Shown here: in pieces, positions 12,560 through 25,400 of the stretch
Numbering within the stretch: the first letter of the stretch is position 1
How the letters are laid out: each line of letters opens with the position of its first letter
Assembly (NCBI RefSeq): GCF_018139145.2
Contig: NC_059476.1
Span: 15,745,543-15,809,542, forward strand
From: Gymnogyps californianus
Lineage: Eukaryota; Chordata; Aves; Accipitriformes; Cathartidae
DNA: 64,000 nt
Direction of reading: 5' to 3'
Made by a program: the position numbers and the translations under genes
Notes under the pieces: generated by a model
Seen by the model: the letters and a program-made list of their open reading frames with translations, nothing else
The model's database searches: none
What the model was told of the DNA's origin: nothing

Positions 12560-13230
12560 CCGACAACGATGTTGTGTAAATGTTGAAATATGGCTCTTTT
12601 TTACTTCCAGTTATGAGAGGTGGGTATCCTGCTTCGATCTGTCTCTCTCATACACATTCATAACATTCAAATTTATAATGTAATCTTACTTGCCGTTCCA
12701 TATTTATGAGAAGTTTTGATGGGTGTTTCTTTATGTGATAATATCAAGCAGAATGCTAACCCATTGCCTCAAACCACTGTAAAGTCGTTTTCTTACATAA
12801 TTGACACCAGCATATTCTTTCATTATACAAGATTTAGCATGCATCTGCTCCACCATTGCACGGCAATAGATGACTTTTTCCAGAGTCTCCTATTATCAAT
12901 TCAAATTAGCCCCATTTCCCGAAGCTACTGTATGGATTTTACAGTTGACAGTAAGGGAAAAACACAGGAGCATAATGACTCTATTAAATTATTCAGGCCT
13001 AGTTAAACCCAGTTCGATCTGAACTGGAGAGCAAGGAAACAGGGAAGAGGGGGGAGAAAGGGAAAAAAAAGCCCTAAACTCCACGCAACTCATTGGTTAT
13101 AAAATGCAGCCATCTTTACAATGAGTTATAGAGTGCATCACCTGCAAGAGGCCTGGAAGTCCTTAATCAAAGAGAAAAGTCTGTCATATTACAGCACATT
13201 CATTTTAGTTAGGGTAATTGGGTTCAGCAA
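12560..13230. promoter_or_regulatory. Candidate conserved non-coding block, about 650 bp
   Basis: The longest AT-rich, non-repetitive block in the left part. It is crowded with CATTCATAACATTCAAATTT, CCATATTTATGAG (CDX/HOX-type), TATTATCAATTCAAATTAG and GGGTAATTGGG. The surrounding DNA is GC-rich and lacks these. It has no meaningful reading frame. Confidence 0.4.
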
Positions 13231-15534
13231 GAGGCTAAGAGGAAAAGTTTGGTGAAGAGATGGACATTTATCACCTTTTATCTTCCCCAAATTTTGGTCC
13301 TGCCTGGTTTTCTTTCCAAACTGTCTCACGGGGCTTCCTGCCTCCTGCTAATCCTATGTCACTGCTTTTCATTCTGTAAGGATGGGCAGCTGGACAGGGT
13401 GCCATTGAGTTTTGCCAGCTGATGCCATCCTAACAAAACACACTGTGCTTCGTTCCCTTGGTGGACAGACAGACAGGCAGATAAGGATGGACCTGTGACT
13501 TTGGAGAGGGAGACGGACAGGTAAAGGGGTGACACTTGGCTGCTCATGGATGGCTGACTGGAAAGAGAGAGAAATGGGACTAGGTGTTTTGGCAGGAACA
13601 CATCTAAAAATGGAGGACAGATGTATCAGGCTACCTGAGACATGGAAAAATAAGGGTCTGAGTCTACCCCAAATACAGGTAGATGCTGAGTTCTTGAATA
13701 GTTTTCTAGGATCTCATACTGAAATGAATATGTTGGATGTGATCAGCTGTAAATGTTAGACGAACAAGCCCTTTCATATACAGTGTGGCCAGTCAGCCAC
13801 CTTCCCTCCTCTTGGCAGCCCATCACCTGGTCTCCTTGGCCCAGTTGCACCTCCAGGTTTGGCTTTGTGCTGCATAAACTTTGAGGTCAGTGCAGACAAA
13901 TGGAAAGCACTGGCCCCAGGTATAGCGGTGCTCCTGCCACTTTGCCTGGATTATCAACAAGCCCTGATGCTTGTCCATGTCCTGTGGAGTCATGCACAGA
14001 CTGAGATGATAATAATTTGTAGCTTGCTCAACTATGCTTTTTAACAAACAGCACCAAACCTACAGCACTCTATTCCCAAGCAGACCCCGCCATAGCATCA
14101 AGGCTTTCATCTCCATGAGCAAAGCCTTGCACTAACCCATGGTTGTAAAAAAATGGGTGAGCAGTGGAGCAAAATCCCCCTGCTGTACTCTTTTCACAGC
14201 TGCTGGAGGAGCAGGATTGATTTGGAGATTGTTGGTTTTTTCTTTTTTGGGGGAGGATGGAGGCAGAAAAGCAGCAGGGAAGAAGACAAAGATCTGAAGA
14301 AGCTTTCCAGGAGTCATTCTGCACCCCTGGCTTGAGATCGCAAGAGGCACAAATGAGCTTCTCACAGCTGCCCTCTCCTGCTTGGACATATTTGCCCAGG
14401 TTGAAAGCGGTGAGTCCAGTACAGCGTAAACTTGTCGCCTGACAGGTTGATATAATGCAGCGTGTTCTCTCACTGCTGGTGACTTTATCTCACACATCGG
14501 CTGCTGGGTCTTTTACAGAGTAAAGATTGTTCTTCAAATCCAAGGGCCCTGGGTTGAATCCCCCCGAAGAGCTACGCAGGGAAGTGATACTTCCTGTCCT
14601 GCAGAGAATTTCCCTTTCCCCGTTCCTGTTGCAAACAAGTATTTTGGCAGCTCTGAAGCAGTAGCCAGCTCTGGAAAACCTAGCAGAGATTTTCTGTGAA
14701 AGATAGTGTGCTAGCACCAACCACCATGGGACGTGCTTGGTCCAGCAGCTGTGCTCTGTCGGCCCCCCCCAGCGCCTTGGTGACAGCTGAGCCCCAACAT
14801 ACGGATTCCAGGCTTGCAATGGCTTGAAATGTCTGGTGCATGTAGGAGCAAGATGGGAGCTGGCGTCACCTTGGGGATCCCGGCCAATGCGAATCGCTCT
14901 CCATTAGCAGAAATGAGCCTCTGGGATCAGGAGCAAAATGCTGACAGAGAGCAACATTAGCCCTTCTCCCCATGGTGGGCTCTGAGGAGCTTGTACACTT
15001 GCCTCATTTGGGGCTTCCTCTCAAATGGGGTCTTTCTCCTCTTTTCCTCTTTGTGTTCAGGCTGTACTCAGGCTTTCCTCACTCTTCTGTCTTCATCCCT
15101 TGCTACCTGCTCCAGCAGCTGTTTCTTGCTGTCTCTCCAACAGCCTGTCCCCAGGGTCTCACTGGTTGCTGGGGGTTTCTTTCTCTTTTGCTTCATAGCA
15201 GCAGGTGATAAAGCCCAAAGAGAATATACCCTGGGGAACTGTGCCCAGTAAATTGCTGGTTGAATTGGAGAGGATCATTTAACAAAGCAGGGAAGTGAGT
15301 GGCTCAAATCACAGGGCTGTTGAGGAGCAGCTGATGGAGTCAGACTGAGGACCCATGCCCCAAGTTCCTGCCGTCTCCCCTTGCTCAGCAGATCCTAAAA
15401 TGTTTAAGAGCCGAGCTTGGTGATGCTGCTTGGTTTAACAGAGCTGGGCAGACCAGAGGAGCCCTGATAGCAGAGCCAGGGTTATAACCTCCCTAGCTAC
15501 ACAGATGCTTTAGCTGTTGGATGGCTTCGTGCTC
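13231..15534. other. Intergenic DNA, possible MIR-like piece
   Basis: No gene seen. A stretch at 15290-15400 has a faint antisense MIR texture (AGTGAGTGGCTCAAATCACA), too weak to call. 14870-14960 contains GGCCAATGCGAATCG and may be part of a regulatory block. Confidence 0.5.
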
Positions 15535-15951
15535 TTAAAACAATGGCTGGACTGGGCTCCCCACGCTGCAAGTGGCATGGTGCTCGGTCCAGCTGGTGGG
15601 GTGCGTGGGTCCACAGGTCCTGTCCACCAGCTGCTTTTCAGTCCGTGCTTCTGCATTTTGGGGCAGGCCGCCTTGACCATCCCTAGTCCGGCATCGGGGT
15701 GTGCAGGAGCCCAGCTTCAAATTCCTCCAGCCTAGATCACGGCTGATCTTTTCAGAAAATTTGCGTCGAAGGGCGAAGTCTCTGCATAGTTTAGCAGCAG
15801 CTGTTTTGCCTGATTTATTGGCTGTTGCAAAGGCCTGTGCAAATGTAGCAAAGTGGTCTATTATCGCAAGATATATCCAGTGCCCCCTGCCTTGCGGATG
15901 ACTGATGCCCTGATCCGGCAGCTTATTTAACACCTGTTCAGTTTTAAGCAC
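15535..15951 (-). pseudogene. Ty3/Gypsy-type integrase relic
   Basis: The minus strand has an open frame of 138 codons. Its central 60 residues (plus positions 15900-15721) align without gaps, from memory of the family, to the catalytic core of Ty3/Gypsy (Metaviridae) retrotransposon integrases. The stretch IIDHFATFAQAFATANKSGK corresponds to the usual I/V-x-DHFTRFAQA-x-x-T-x-N-K-S block. KLCRDF corresponds to the following K-x-L-F-x-D-F, and KISRDLG to the I-H-x-DQG block containing the second catalytic aspartate. The spacing between the two landmark aspartates (40 residues) is that of the family. Past about 15720 the similarity appears to continue weakly in another frame (W-x-T-H, then Q-L), so the copy is frameshifted and dead. 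The first catalytic aspartate and the final glutamate are not identifiable. It could be a decayed retrotransposon or a fragment of an old domesticated Gypsy gene. No LTRs were seen nearby. Confidence 0.65.
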
Positions 15952-17649
15952 GTGGGCCCGACCCTTTGAAGTCCTCTGGGAGCAGTGGCAGAGCTCATAT
16001 GCTCATGGTTTGAGTGTGTGCTTCAATATTTTCATGAATTGGGGTCCCAGTGGGGCTTAGCTTTGAAAACAGCAACAGGCAGGACAGAAACCTATCTCTG
16101 TGAAGACTTTTACCCACTTACAGAGTGCAGAGAATTGGGTAGGATTAGGGTACACTTGGACAGAGGCTCATCTTTTCATGCCAGTGTGGGGCAGGGTCAT
16201 GGCTGTGCTCGCAGACAGCAATCGCAGAGAAACAGGATATGAAAACCTGCAGAAGCGGGGCTAGCACAGTGTAGGGAAGGGCTGGCAACTGGGTAAAACT
16301 CAAAACATCTTACACAGGGCCCCATCAACAGCTTTTGTTCCTAATGAGTGAAAATGAAGCAAACCCAAGTGTACCCATTTGTTATTCTCATCTCCTTTCT
16401 GGGTGGGGAGTTTTCTGGATGTAGGGTTGTTGGGAGATGGGGGTTTTGGTACCCACGTAGCCCAGGATGCAAGAACAAGGCATGCTTTGAGCCATTTTTT
16501 CACAAAACATATGGAGATTTCTGGCCTGGCTGCGCCTGCCATTGCTGCCTGCCTGCCATCTAATTCTAAGGAAGTTTTTTTGTGGATATTGGGAAACCAC
16601 TTCATCCCTTCCCCAAACCTTCTACTGGGAATATTGCTTTAAAACCCCAAAATGTCTCACTGTGGTAAATTCTCCAGAGGAGATGGAGATGGGACAGAAA
16701 CAACCTGAAACAGTTTGTTTCACCAGTCATGCATTTTCATTTCAAAGTGGAATTTTCCATTTAAAAAATTGGCCAGAATTTTAAGAAGGGCAGAAAAGGT
16801 TGCAGGAGGGGCAAGTTGTTAAAAAAAGAGTTGGAACTGCTGTGAGTCCTGGAGTCAGCGATAAAGAAATCGTGTTCTCGACAGGGAAATGAGAACAGTG
16901 TGACCCTGTCACCCAGCTGCAAAGCGGACTACCATTTTCCAGCAATGATGCCTGGTGTTATGACAGCTCTTAATTAAGCTCCCTGTTAATGATCTGGGAA
17001 AAGGCTGCTTCATTCCTGAAGCCTGTAGGTGGTAGTAAAGGCAGGAACAGATAGTGAAATGACACCAAAATATTTAGCACCCGGTTTCGTTCCCAGTGGG
17101 AGCTGGACGGAGCCCATGGGAACGCTGACCTGGGGTTTGAAATAGCAGATGAAGGTCAGCTTGGGAAAACACAGCTGATCTGCAAAGGGGAAAGTAACAG
17201 ATGGGCCCCAGCAGCTTCATTCCAGCTCCCAACCCAAAATACCCAGCGGTGGCTTGGCTTGTCATGGGGGGAAAGAATCCTGATCCATTTTCACCTGCTT
17301 CACTTTTCATGTGAATCGCCACCTCTTCCCTTGTGAGCTTAAAGGAAACCAGGCTGGCTTTTTTCAAAGAGAATAAACAGAACAAAATTTTATCATGTTT
17401 TTTTCAGTCCATGTTGGTTCAGCTGGTGTTGGAGTGGGGGAACATCATGCTTGGGCACAGCCATGAGTAGCCAGTAGAGAGGAGGTTGCCATGGGAAAGA
17501 TGCCAATATGATTTGGGACTGAACACAGATGCACAGAGGGAAGGATCAGCCTGGAGAACACCCTGAGCAGCCCTGCCTATGGTCCAAGCAGAGTTACAAG
17601 GGTCATTTCCAGGCCTATGACCCGAAAGCCACTGGCATGATTGGAAGAC
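15952..17649. other. Intergenic DNA without recognised features
   Basis: No further Gypsy pol motifs or LTR ends were found on the upstream side of the integrase relic. Confidence 0.55.
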
Positions 17650-17960
17650 TTTCAGGAAAAGCTATGAAAACAAGCAGAGGTGCAAAGGGAAAGATTTACA
17701 AGGAAAGATTAAAGGAGCTCATTGCAAGAGCTTAGCCTAATGATGACTCACTGAGGACACGATGACAGCTTGCAAATATCTGAGGGGTATTAGCACTAGG
17801 AGACAGTCCTGGGGGGATGAAAGGGTATAATTTAGAGAGACAGGCAGCAGAGAAGGGAGGCAAAATAGAGAAGGAGCTTCAAGAAAGCTTCCAGAGAACC
17901 AGGAGCATTAGGAACTGGAATGTGCTCATCCAGGCAATGGCGGCACGCAGCCTGGGACCC
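17650..17960 (+). mobile_element. CR1-type LINE fragment
   Basis: Blocks such as AAAGGAGCTCATTGCAAGAG, CACTGAGGACACGATGACAG, TGCAAATATCTGAGGGGTAT and GGAATGTGCTCATCCAGGCA follow the order of the CR1 ORF2 end and 3' UTR. It is heavily diverged. A start as early as 17530 is possible. Confidence 0.65.
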
Positions 17961-19254
17961 ATGAACAGCCTGAACAACAAGCTGGGATGTGTGCTGGGGA
18001 GCACACCTGGTGTCAGGGGTAAGAGTGGGGCAAGCTCATGGGCTTTTCACATTGCTGACCCATGTGATCCCTGGTGTGACGGGCTGGCACACTGCTGGGG
18101 AGCAATAAAACACCGGGCAAAAGACGCAAGCCTTCGTGGAAGTGCTGGGGGCCTGTGCCAGCCAGGCATGGCTGGAAGCCGGATAAATCCGTGCCTTAGC
18201 CACACTCGCACGTCAGTTGGGGCGCACAGTCCAGGCCTTTGATGTCCAATCCTGCCCCCTTTGCCAGTGCCCTCCATGTCTTCTGCATCTCTCCCAGACC
18301 TCCCCAGTGCCAGCTCTGCTGTCGCTGCTCAGGCTCAGGCACCAGGCTCAGGCACCCTTTGCTCTTGCCGTACCCCTGGGCTCTCCCTGCACCCTACCTT
18401 TCCTCCCAGCCCCTGCTAGGGGATCTCTGTACATCCTCCGTGCCATGGCAGGCCTGACCTTTCCCACCTCTGCTATTCCAGCCCTCTGTCTTTCCAAGAC
18501 AAGGATTCCCAACCATCTTAAGTAGCACACACAGGGATCTTTCAATTTTTCATGATACTGAATATCCACTGGCAGCAGGCTCTGGGGAGACCGAGCACCC
18601 TCCGGCCACCTCCCCGCGTGTCCCCATGCATCCTAGCAGTGCCAGATACAAGGTCACCTCTGGAGACGGGGTGCCACGTGGCACAGAGATGTGCCAGCCC
18701 CATCAGCTGATGCAAACACCGCTCCTGCTCCCAGGGAACAGTGCCAGGTGCAGAGAAGGGAGGGGATGGGAGAACAGGGGAAGGCTGACCGCAGGGCCTG
18801 ACCTTACATTTGGACCTCCCAGAAGTTCTGCCAAGGTTGCCCACCATACGGTTTCCCAAGGAGGGAGGCCAACTCTCCCCTCTGCATCCCTCCCAGTCAG
18901 GGATGAGGCCCCGGAGACAGGAGCCCCTCAATCACATCTTGCTCCCATCCACGTACAGCTGGGATGGCAGGTCCTCCTTGCAAAGGGTCCCTCAGCATCT
19001 CTCCGAACAGAGAGACCCTTACAGCCCCGCTGGGGCGGTAACCCCTCAGAGGTGGAAACGGGGTGGGCACAGCCCAGGGGAGCAGAGCCGCAAGTGGCAT
19101 GTCGCAGAGGTGGCAGGGGGAGCATGATGAATCGCCTGGTGTCTCCACTGCTGGACAATCAAAGAATTTCTCCAGCTGGTTGGATTTATCCAAAAGTGAT
19201 GTGCATCTGGGCTGGGGGCAGGGAGAGGGGGCTGGCAAGGGACTCTCCTTGTGG
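17961..19254. other. Intergenic DNA without recognised features
   Basis: GC-rich. The long open frame at 18626-19276 (+) reflects base composition and has no recognisable domain. Confidence 0.55.
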
Positions 19255-19480
19255 TAACAGCTGGGACCAGGCCTAAATATGATTAATTAACATTGTAAAA
19301 AAAAGAAAGAGCAAGACAGAAAGAGAGCGAGAGAGAGGAAACGAAAACCCAAGTCACAGACACAATTAAGATTTATGGGCCCAGAAGGATGAGGAGACTG
19401 GGGATGGAGGAGAAGAAGGAGGGAAGGAGAAAGAGTGCCAAGGAGGTGGATTACAATTTAATGCTTCTTCGTGCTCAAAA
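19255..19480. promoter_or_regulatory. Candidate conserved non-coding element
   Basis: CTAAATATGATTAATTAAC, a purine-rich (GA)n stretch, CACAATTAAGATTTATGG and GGATTACAATTTAATGC occur in sequence within GC-rich flanks. Confidence 0.3.
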
Positions 19481-22400
19481 ATTACAAGAAGGGGCTGAGT
19501 GTCAGCCACCGGGGTGGGGGCTGCTGGAGCTTGGCTGGGCAGGATTGGGGAGGCGGTGGGGGGGTGCAGGCTTGCTGTACTTTTTTGGGGGGGAACGTGT
19601 CCTGAGCGAGATACCACCAGAGGAATGCGCAGGCATGATTTACAGCCCGCAGGATGGCCTGCCCGGCCACACCGTGCCAGCGCTTGTTTGGCTCACGAGG
19701 CCTCAACGCTGTGGGACCCTGAGCGGTGTGGGGCAAGAGGGGCGGCCAGCTCCATCCCCCCGGCTCTGCCCACCCCACAAATGGCTCTGGGGAATGAAGG
19801 GCTCAGAAAGGCGAGGGGGCGGGATCAAAACTGATTTTGAGCAGAACCAAAGCACCGTGGCGAGGTGCCCACCACTGCCCAAAGACTTTCGCTAGAGGAA
19901 GCCAAAATTGAAAGTGAGAGGGAACAGGAGCCGGGGCAGGTGACCCACTTTGGATGAAATAGGAACCAGCTGGGACCTCCTCCCAAAACCGCCGACCAGC
20001 CCAGCTTTGCTCTACCCCCCTCAACTCACCCGTAATTTATGGAACAGAGGGTACATGATCCCAAACAGCCCTTTCACATCTCTGTCTAAGAGCTGTCTTG
20101 TACCAGCTAGAGCTGTGACATGGCATTGACATTTTCCTTCTGCCTCTCCGAGTTTGTGTGCAACTGCCAATGGCTTCACTTTTTCTCCTTTTTTTCTTAC
20201 GGATGAGCGGCTGGAAGCAACTCGTCCTCCCTCTCTCCCAAAATCAGCTTTCAAAGCCAGATTTTGTTAAATGTGCTGGGCTTTCCAAAAATCAGAACAA
20301 ACCCCTGGTTGTCATTTTTTGTTTATTTTGCTTTGCTGAGACCCAAATTGGACACGAGGGCTTTGTAGAATTATAAATAAATAACAAGGGGGTTTCTACT
20401 GAAGTGAAAAGTTTCCGCAAAGGGCTTGGTTTGCTTTAAGAAATGTTTTGTCCAAAATATCACCCAGCTCCATCACCATTTGCTGCAGACGTGCAGAGCT
20501 CATGAGCAGGGTTATCCTTTGCCCTTCCCTGCTAAGTCATCAGCGTCACCAGCTCTGTTGTCTCTCATCTCACGAGGAAAATAAGGCTATGACTCCACTG
20601 ACTCCGTCCAAATAACACCTTGTTGCTTGCCCCAAAACCACTCATGGCATGCAAAGCACCGCCCTTCCAGAATCTCTGCGTGCCCTCTGACCAGCTTGGC
20701 TCCTGCAGTGGGCAGCAGATGCGAGACGTGGAGAGCCAAGAGGTTGAAACCTAGTAAAGTGGGGGATTGCTGCTCCTGCCTTGTGCCTGTGATCTCTGTC
20801 CCTGGGTAACTCCAGCCACGCTGCAGTCCAGCAAAGGAAAATTTGCTTCACACCCCAGAGCTCTACAGACTTTTTTGATGGCGTGCGAATCACACAGTGT
20901 TTGGGGGAGACAGGGACTAGCAACCTTCTCTCTTTCCCCAAGTCCTTGTATGTTCATGCCTGTTTCAGGGTGCAGAAGATCAGTGCAAAGGTCTTGGTGG
21001 CTGATCAGACTACACAGTGTCACAGATGGGACAGGGGAAATACAGACTCAGGAGTATCCTGTATCTGGCCCTGAGGGGACAATGCATTTGCAGGAAGGAT
21101 GTTAATCCTGGCTACTTCGCTACAGCACTTCATGCCGTGCAGAAAGGGATCGGCAAGCAAGGCGCCAACAGAATGGCATCAAATTGTCATCAGAAAGTGG
21201 GAAAACTGTGGAATAAGGAAAAGTTTGGGGTGTTTGGTTTCACTACAGCAGATGGGAAAGTAAATTAATATGAGGAATTTGGGATTTACACCGGAACCTT
21301 GACTGGACCCACCATCCATCTGGGCTGCCCTTCATCCATCCCTCCATCCATGGAGCTTCCATGAACCACGCATTCATCCGTTTATCTTCCTCTTCCTGCC
21401 TGCAGTAATTGTTGGCATTGCACAGAGGAAACCAGCTGCAGAGCACAATGTCAATTTGTATCGGTACTAATTCCCCGGGAATGATGCTTCGTGGTCTTAC
21501 AGGCTTTCTAGTTGCCCTTTACGCGTTAACTGTTTGCACGTAGCAGAACAGCCACCTCAGCATTTCCACGGCGTAGGGCCTACTCAGAGAGGAGCATCGC
21601 ATCCAATCTGCTCCCCATTAAATCAGAACATGGGGAAGCAAGGTGGCTGGTGGTGAGGCCAGCAAGACCTGGAGCAAACAGAGCAGAGAGGGAAGCAGAG
21701 AGGCAGAGGTTGCTTGCAGGCTGACTGGAGATACCTGGTGGGGAGAGGTGAGGACAGGAGAAATAAGAGATGTTTGCAGGGAAATGGGCAAGAGGGAGAG
21801 GAGCAAAGAGTTGGCAGCTGCAGTGCTGGGAGCAGATGGGCTCATGCTGTGCACTGGTGTCTTGAAGGGGTCCCCCAGGGAAGGGAGGAGCTGGGAGAGG
21901 TAATAAGAGAGGCGGCAAGACCCAGCCTCCACGTGTCTTGGAGGTGAGCGGCGCTGCTGGCTCCCCAGCCTGGCAGGCTGCTCTGTCCCACGCTGCTCCT
22001 CAGCCCCGCCAGCGTTTTTCCAGCTGTCTCCCCTCTCCAGGGCAAACTCTGGGGTTTCAGCAGGAAAGAGGCAAGAGTGTCCATAGTAATTCCCCATCGC
22101 ACTCCTGGAGCCGCTGCAGGCGACGGTGGCTGACATGCTGAAGGCAAGTCACGTGTCACTCCCATCAGGAATGAGGCGGACAGCATCCTGGCCCAGGTGG
22201 TTATCCTGTCCCTGTGGCACTGGGAGGCTGCCCTGATGCCGTGTCCGGTTTGGGAGGGCGGTGGAGAAGCTGGGTAGAGTCTGGTGGCAGGGACCATGGC
22301 AGGGGCCGGCAAGGAGACAGCAGATCAGCCCTGTGCTGCGAGAGAAGGTTTTTATTCCATTACCCAAGTGTGTCCCTGGGTTTCTGCACCTCAGACCAGC

Positions 22401-25400
22401 CTTGCAAGAAACCTGAGAGTTGTTATTTATTTGAGGCAAACGTGAAACATCTCTGTCCCTTTGCTGGGATCTATCCTCAGATGACTCTTGATGACTCTTA
22501 AACCTGACCCAAAATGCTTCACACTGGTGAGCCTGGAGAAGGGACCCAGGTGCCCTGCTCTGAGCTCATGATTTGCTCTGTTTGGGCAAGTCGCTAACAG
22601 ACTTCTTCTAGTGCTTTGGATCAAGGCACCTTTCCCTTCGCCTCCCTCTTTCCCCTGCAGCACAGGTCACGTTGGAGCCAGCCTGGCTGCTCCTGGGCGA
22701 TAGGCTACATAAGCCAGGGGAGTCCTCTGGATCCCAAAGCCCCCAGGATCCAGGGAACACATGCTCAGAGGAGCTAGAGGGTGGTCTACATGCTGGAGCC
22801 TGCAAGGTTTTCATCCCCTTTGGAAATGTATAGGCTGGTATGTTCTTGTCTCGTATTGGCATCATCACGTGGCAGTGAGGTACAGAGTCAAGCTCCTTGT
22901 GTCACCCCAATGTGCTCTGCCGTTCAGTTCCCCTGGAAGCCCCTGGAATTTTGTGTTGCAAGCCTAGGAGAAGACATGGCAGCTCCCTCTGCTATTTTGT
23001 GCAGAGTTTTCTCCTCTCCCTTCACATTCGCCCCTTCCCTGTCCTCTCCTGCTCTCCTACAAAGGAAGTTTTTCCAGTCTCCCCGTCAGAGGCTCAGCCA
23101 GACACATCCAGGCAGGAAAAGCTGCAGTTTCAGGATCCTTGTAGGGAAAAGAAATGGCTTAATGCTTAAATACCCTCCCTGCCATGTCGACACCTTCCTC
23201 CCCCCGACCCGGCGCGTGTTGAGCGAGCAGCAGGGTACCCCAGGGAGCTCTGCTCCAGCTGCACGCTCATCAGCCATACGGGGAGCGCGCAGCGGCGCTT
23301 CACCACTAACGCTCGCCGTGTTTAATCACACATCTGTGGGTTCAAACAGATTTAGCCAGCGTGGGAAGGGACGCACCAGGTAGCAGCAGGTGACAGAATT
23401 TGCTGATTCTGGTTAAACTGTGAAAAACGGATAAGTTAGGGAGAGGAGAGTGGCAGTGTCATGGGAAGAGGGGAACCATGGGCATCCTGGTCGGGGCATC
23501 TGTGGTAACAAAATGTCTGTGTGTCTGTGTGTGTGTCTGCATACATCCGTGTGCATATAGGAATATCCAAACCTTTATACCTCTTTGATCACCGTAGCGT
23601 GCACAGCCTGGGTCTCCCATGCTCCCACTACCCGGTTCACACGTGGGTCGGCAGCGCCTGGGCATGTGGGTGACGTCTCCGTACACAGAACAAACCCCGC
23701 GTAGGTTTGGGCTGAGATGTTTGTGTAGCAGTCAGTATAGGCTGCAATGATCCTGCGTGGGTGTGTTGGGACGACAGTGTGGTCCTGTGTGTGGCAGAGC
23801 CCTGTGTGGGTGTTTGGCAGGAGGAAACCTCGAGTTTCGTGTAGGTATTTGCTGAGGTATGTGTCTGCGAGATGTTGTTTTCTCTGTTTGTTTGCACGCA
23901 CAAAGATGAGCAGAGATGCGGCGTCTTAAGCACCAGGGGAAGTCAGGGCTGGGAAATGAGGTTTTTGGAGCTTGGGCTCCTTCCTTTTGCATGCACGTGT
24001 GCATGCTTGTTCACCCCGCTGACAGGCGCATGTGCGCAGGGAGCATGTGTGTGTCCCACATCCATGCATGCACTCAGCCAAATGCCTGCACACAGGCTCC
24101 TGAGGAAGGAGGCGGGTGGGCTGTGGTCTCTGGCTGTTGGCCATGGCAGAGCCGGCATAGCACAAAGGCAGCTCAGAGCAGCCCCTCTCCCCTTGTGCCC
24201 CTGGCACAGCCTCCCCTGCAGCTGGGGAGGGGGAGAGGGGCCAGCCCGGAGCCGGCCCCAGGCACGGCCGGCTCTCATGGCCAGCAGGACTGCCATGCCC
24301 AGGGATAGGGAGCTGGGGCATGGAGGCCTGATGCTGCAGCTCATGAGCAGCTATTTAGGCAGTTCCCACTAGCTACCAGCACGGGCAGTCACAGGGTTCC
24401 CTGGGCTGCATTTTCCTCCAGGGATGCTCCCCAGCTGCCTGTGCCCATGGCCTGACCTTCACTCTCCTTCTGCTGTCCCTGTCCCCAGCTCCATGGTGCC
24501 CCGCTGCCACCTCTTCTCCTGCTTTCAAGCCCAGCCGGCAGCCTTCACGCTTTCCCATTTCTGAGTGTATCCAGGCAGCCCCTTGCTGCCTCCTGCCCAT
24601 CCCAGCTCATTGTCCTTCGGTCCCAGCCTACCCTGTGTCTGACACACGGGGCGTCCTGGCTGGCAGCCGCGCTGTGCTGGCTGGCGGAGGGGACAGGTGG
24701 GGTCGGAGGCAGTCTCTGCTCTGCAGCATGGCACAGTTCAGAGCTACATTTGACTCCCTCAGCGGGAGGGAGGCGGGCGAAGTAACGGCTGCTCTTTCGG
24801 GAACATGAGCATCCATCTGGTGCGCTGAGGGCACAGGGGGTTTGGCACCCAGGAGCTGGCTCTGCCACTGCGTGTCCTTGGAAAGGCCAGGGCTGAGCTC
24901 TGCCTGGAAAGGGAAACTAGTCCTTCCCTCCGACCTTGGGGCCGAGCAGTCCCTGTGGAGCACATCGCATCCCTCGGTCCCTCTGCTCTGCAGCAGCTCT
25001 CCACACAGGCTGGGCACAGTCCGGCCTCTGCCTGTCTCTTCCCAGGCTGTGTCTTGCCCCCGACTGTGAGCGTAGATCTGGGGGACACTGCTCTGGGCCC
25101 TGCACCTTGTGCCATTACTTGCATCAGTGCAAAATGTGGGTGTGACAGCATCACCTTGGAAGAGTATTTCATACACCCGAGGTGTGTTTGCAAATGACTG
25201 TACATCACACTGAAGGGTGAGGAGTCTAGGGACGCACAAGAAATTCCCACCACACTGCTGCAGGGCCTCATGGGGCTTGAAAGGGAAATGCAACAGCAAG
25301 ATGGGAGGCACATGGCCAGGCTGACTAAGGAGAAGGCTCTCCAGTGGGAGTAGAGCGCATTTAGTGGCTTACTATAAACCCTATTGAAACTCAACAAGGA

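Noticed and set aside
14540..14575. tRNA B-box-like word GGGTTGAATCC
   Set aside because: No matching A box at the right distance and no cloverleaf, so it is not a tRNA or clear tRNA-derived SINE.
22781..23383. 200-codon plus-strand frame
   Set aside because: No family features, no exon structure, and base composition explains its length.
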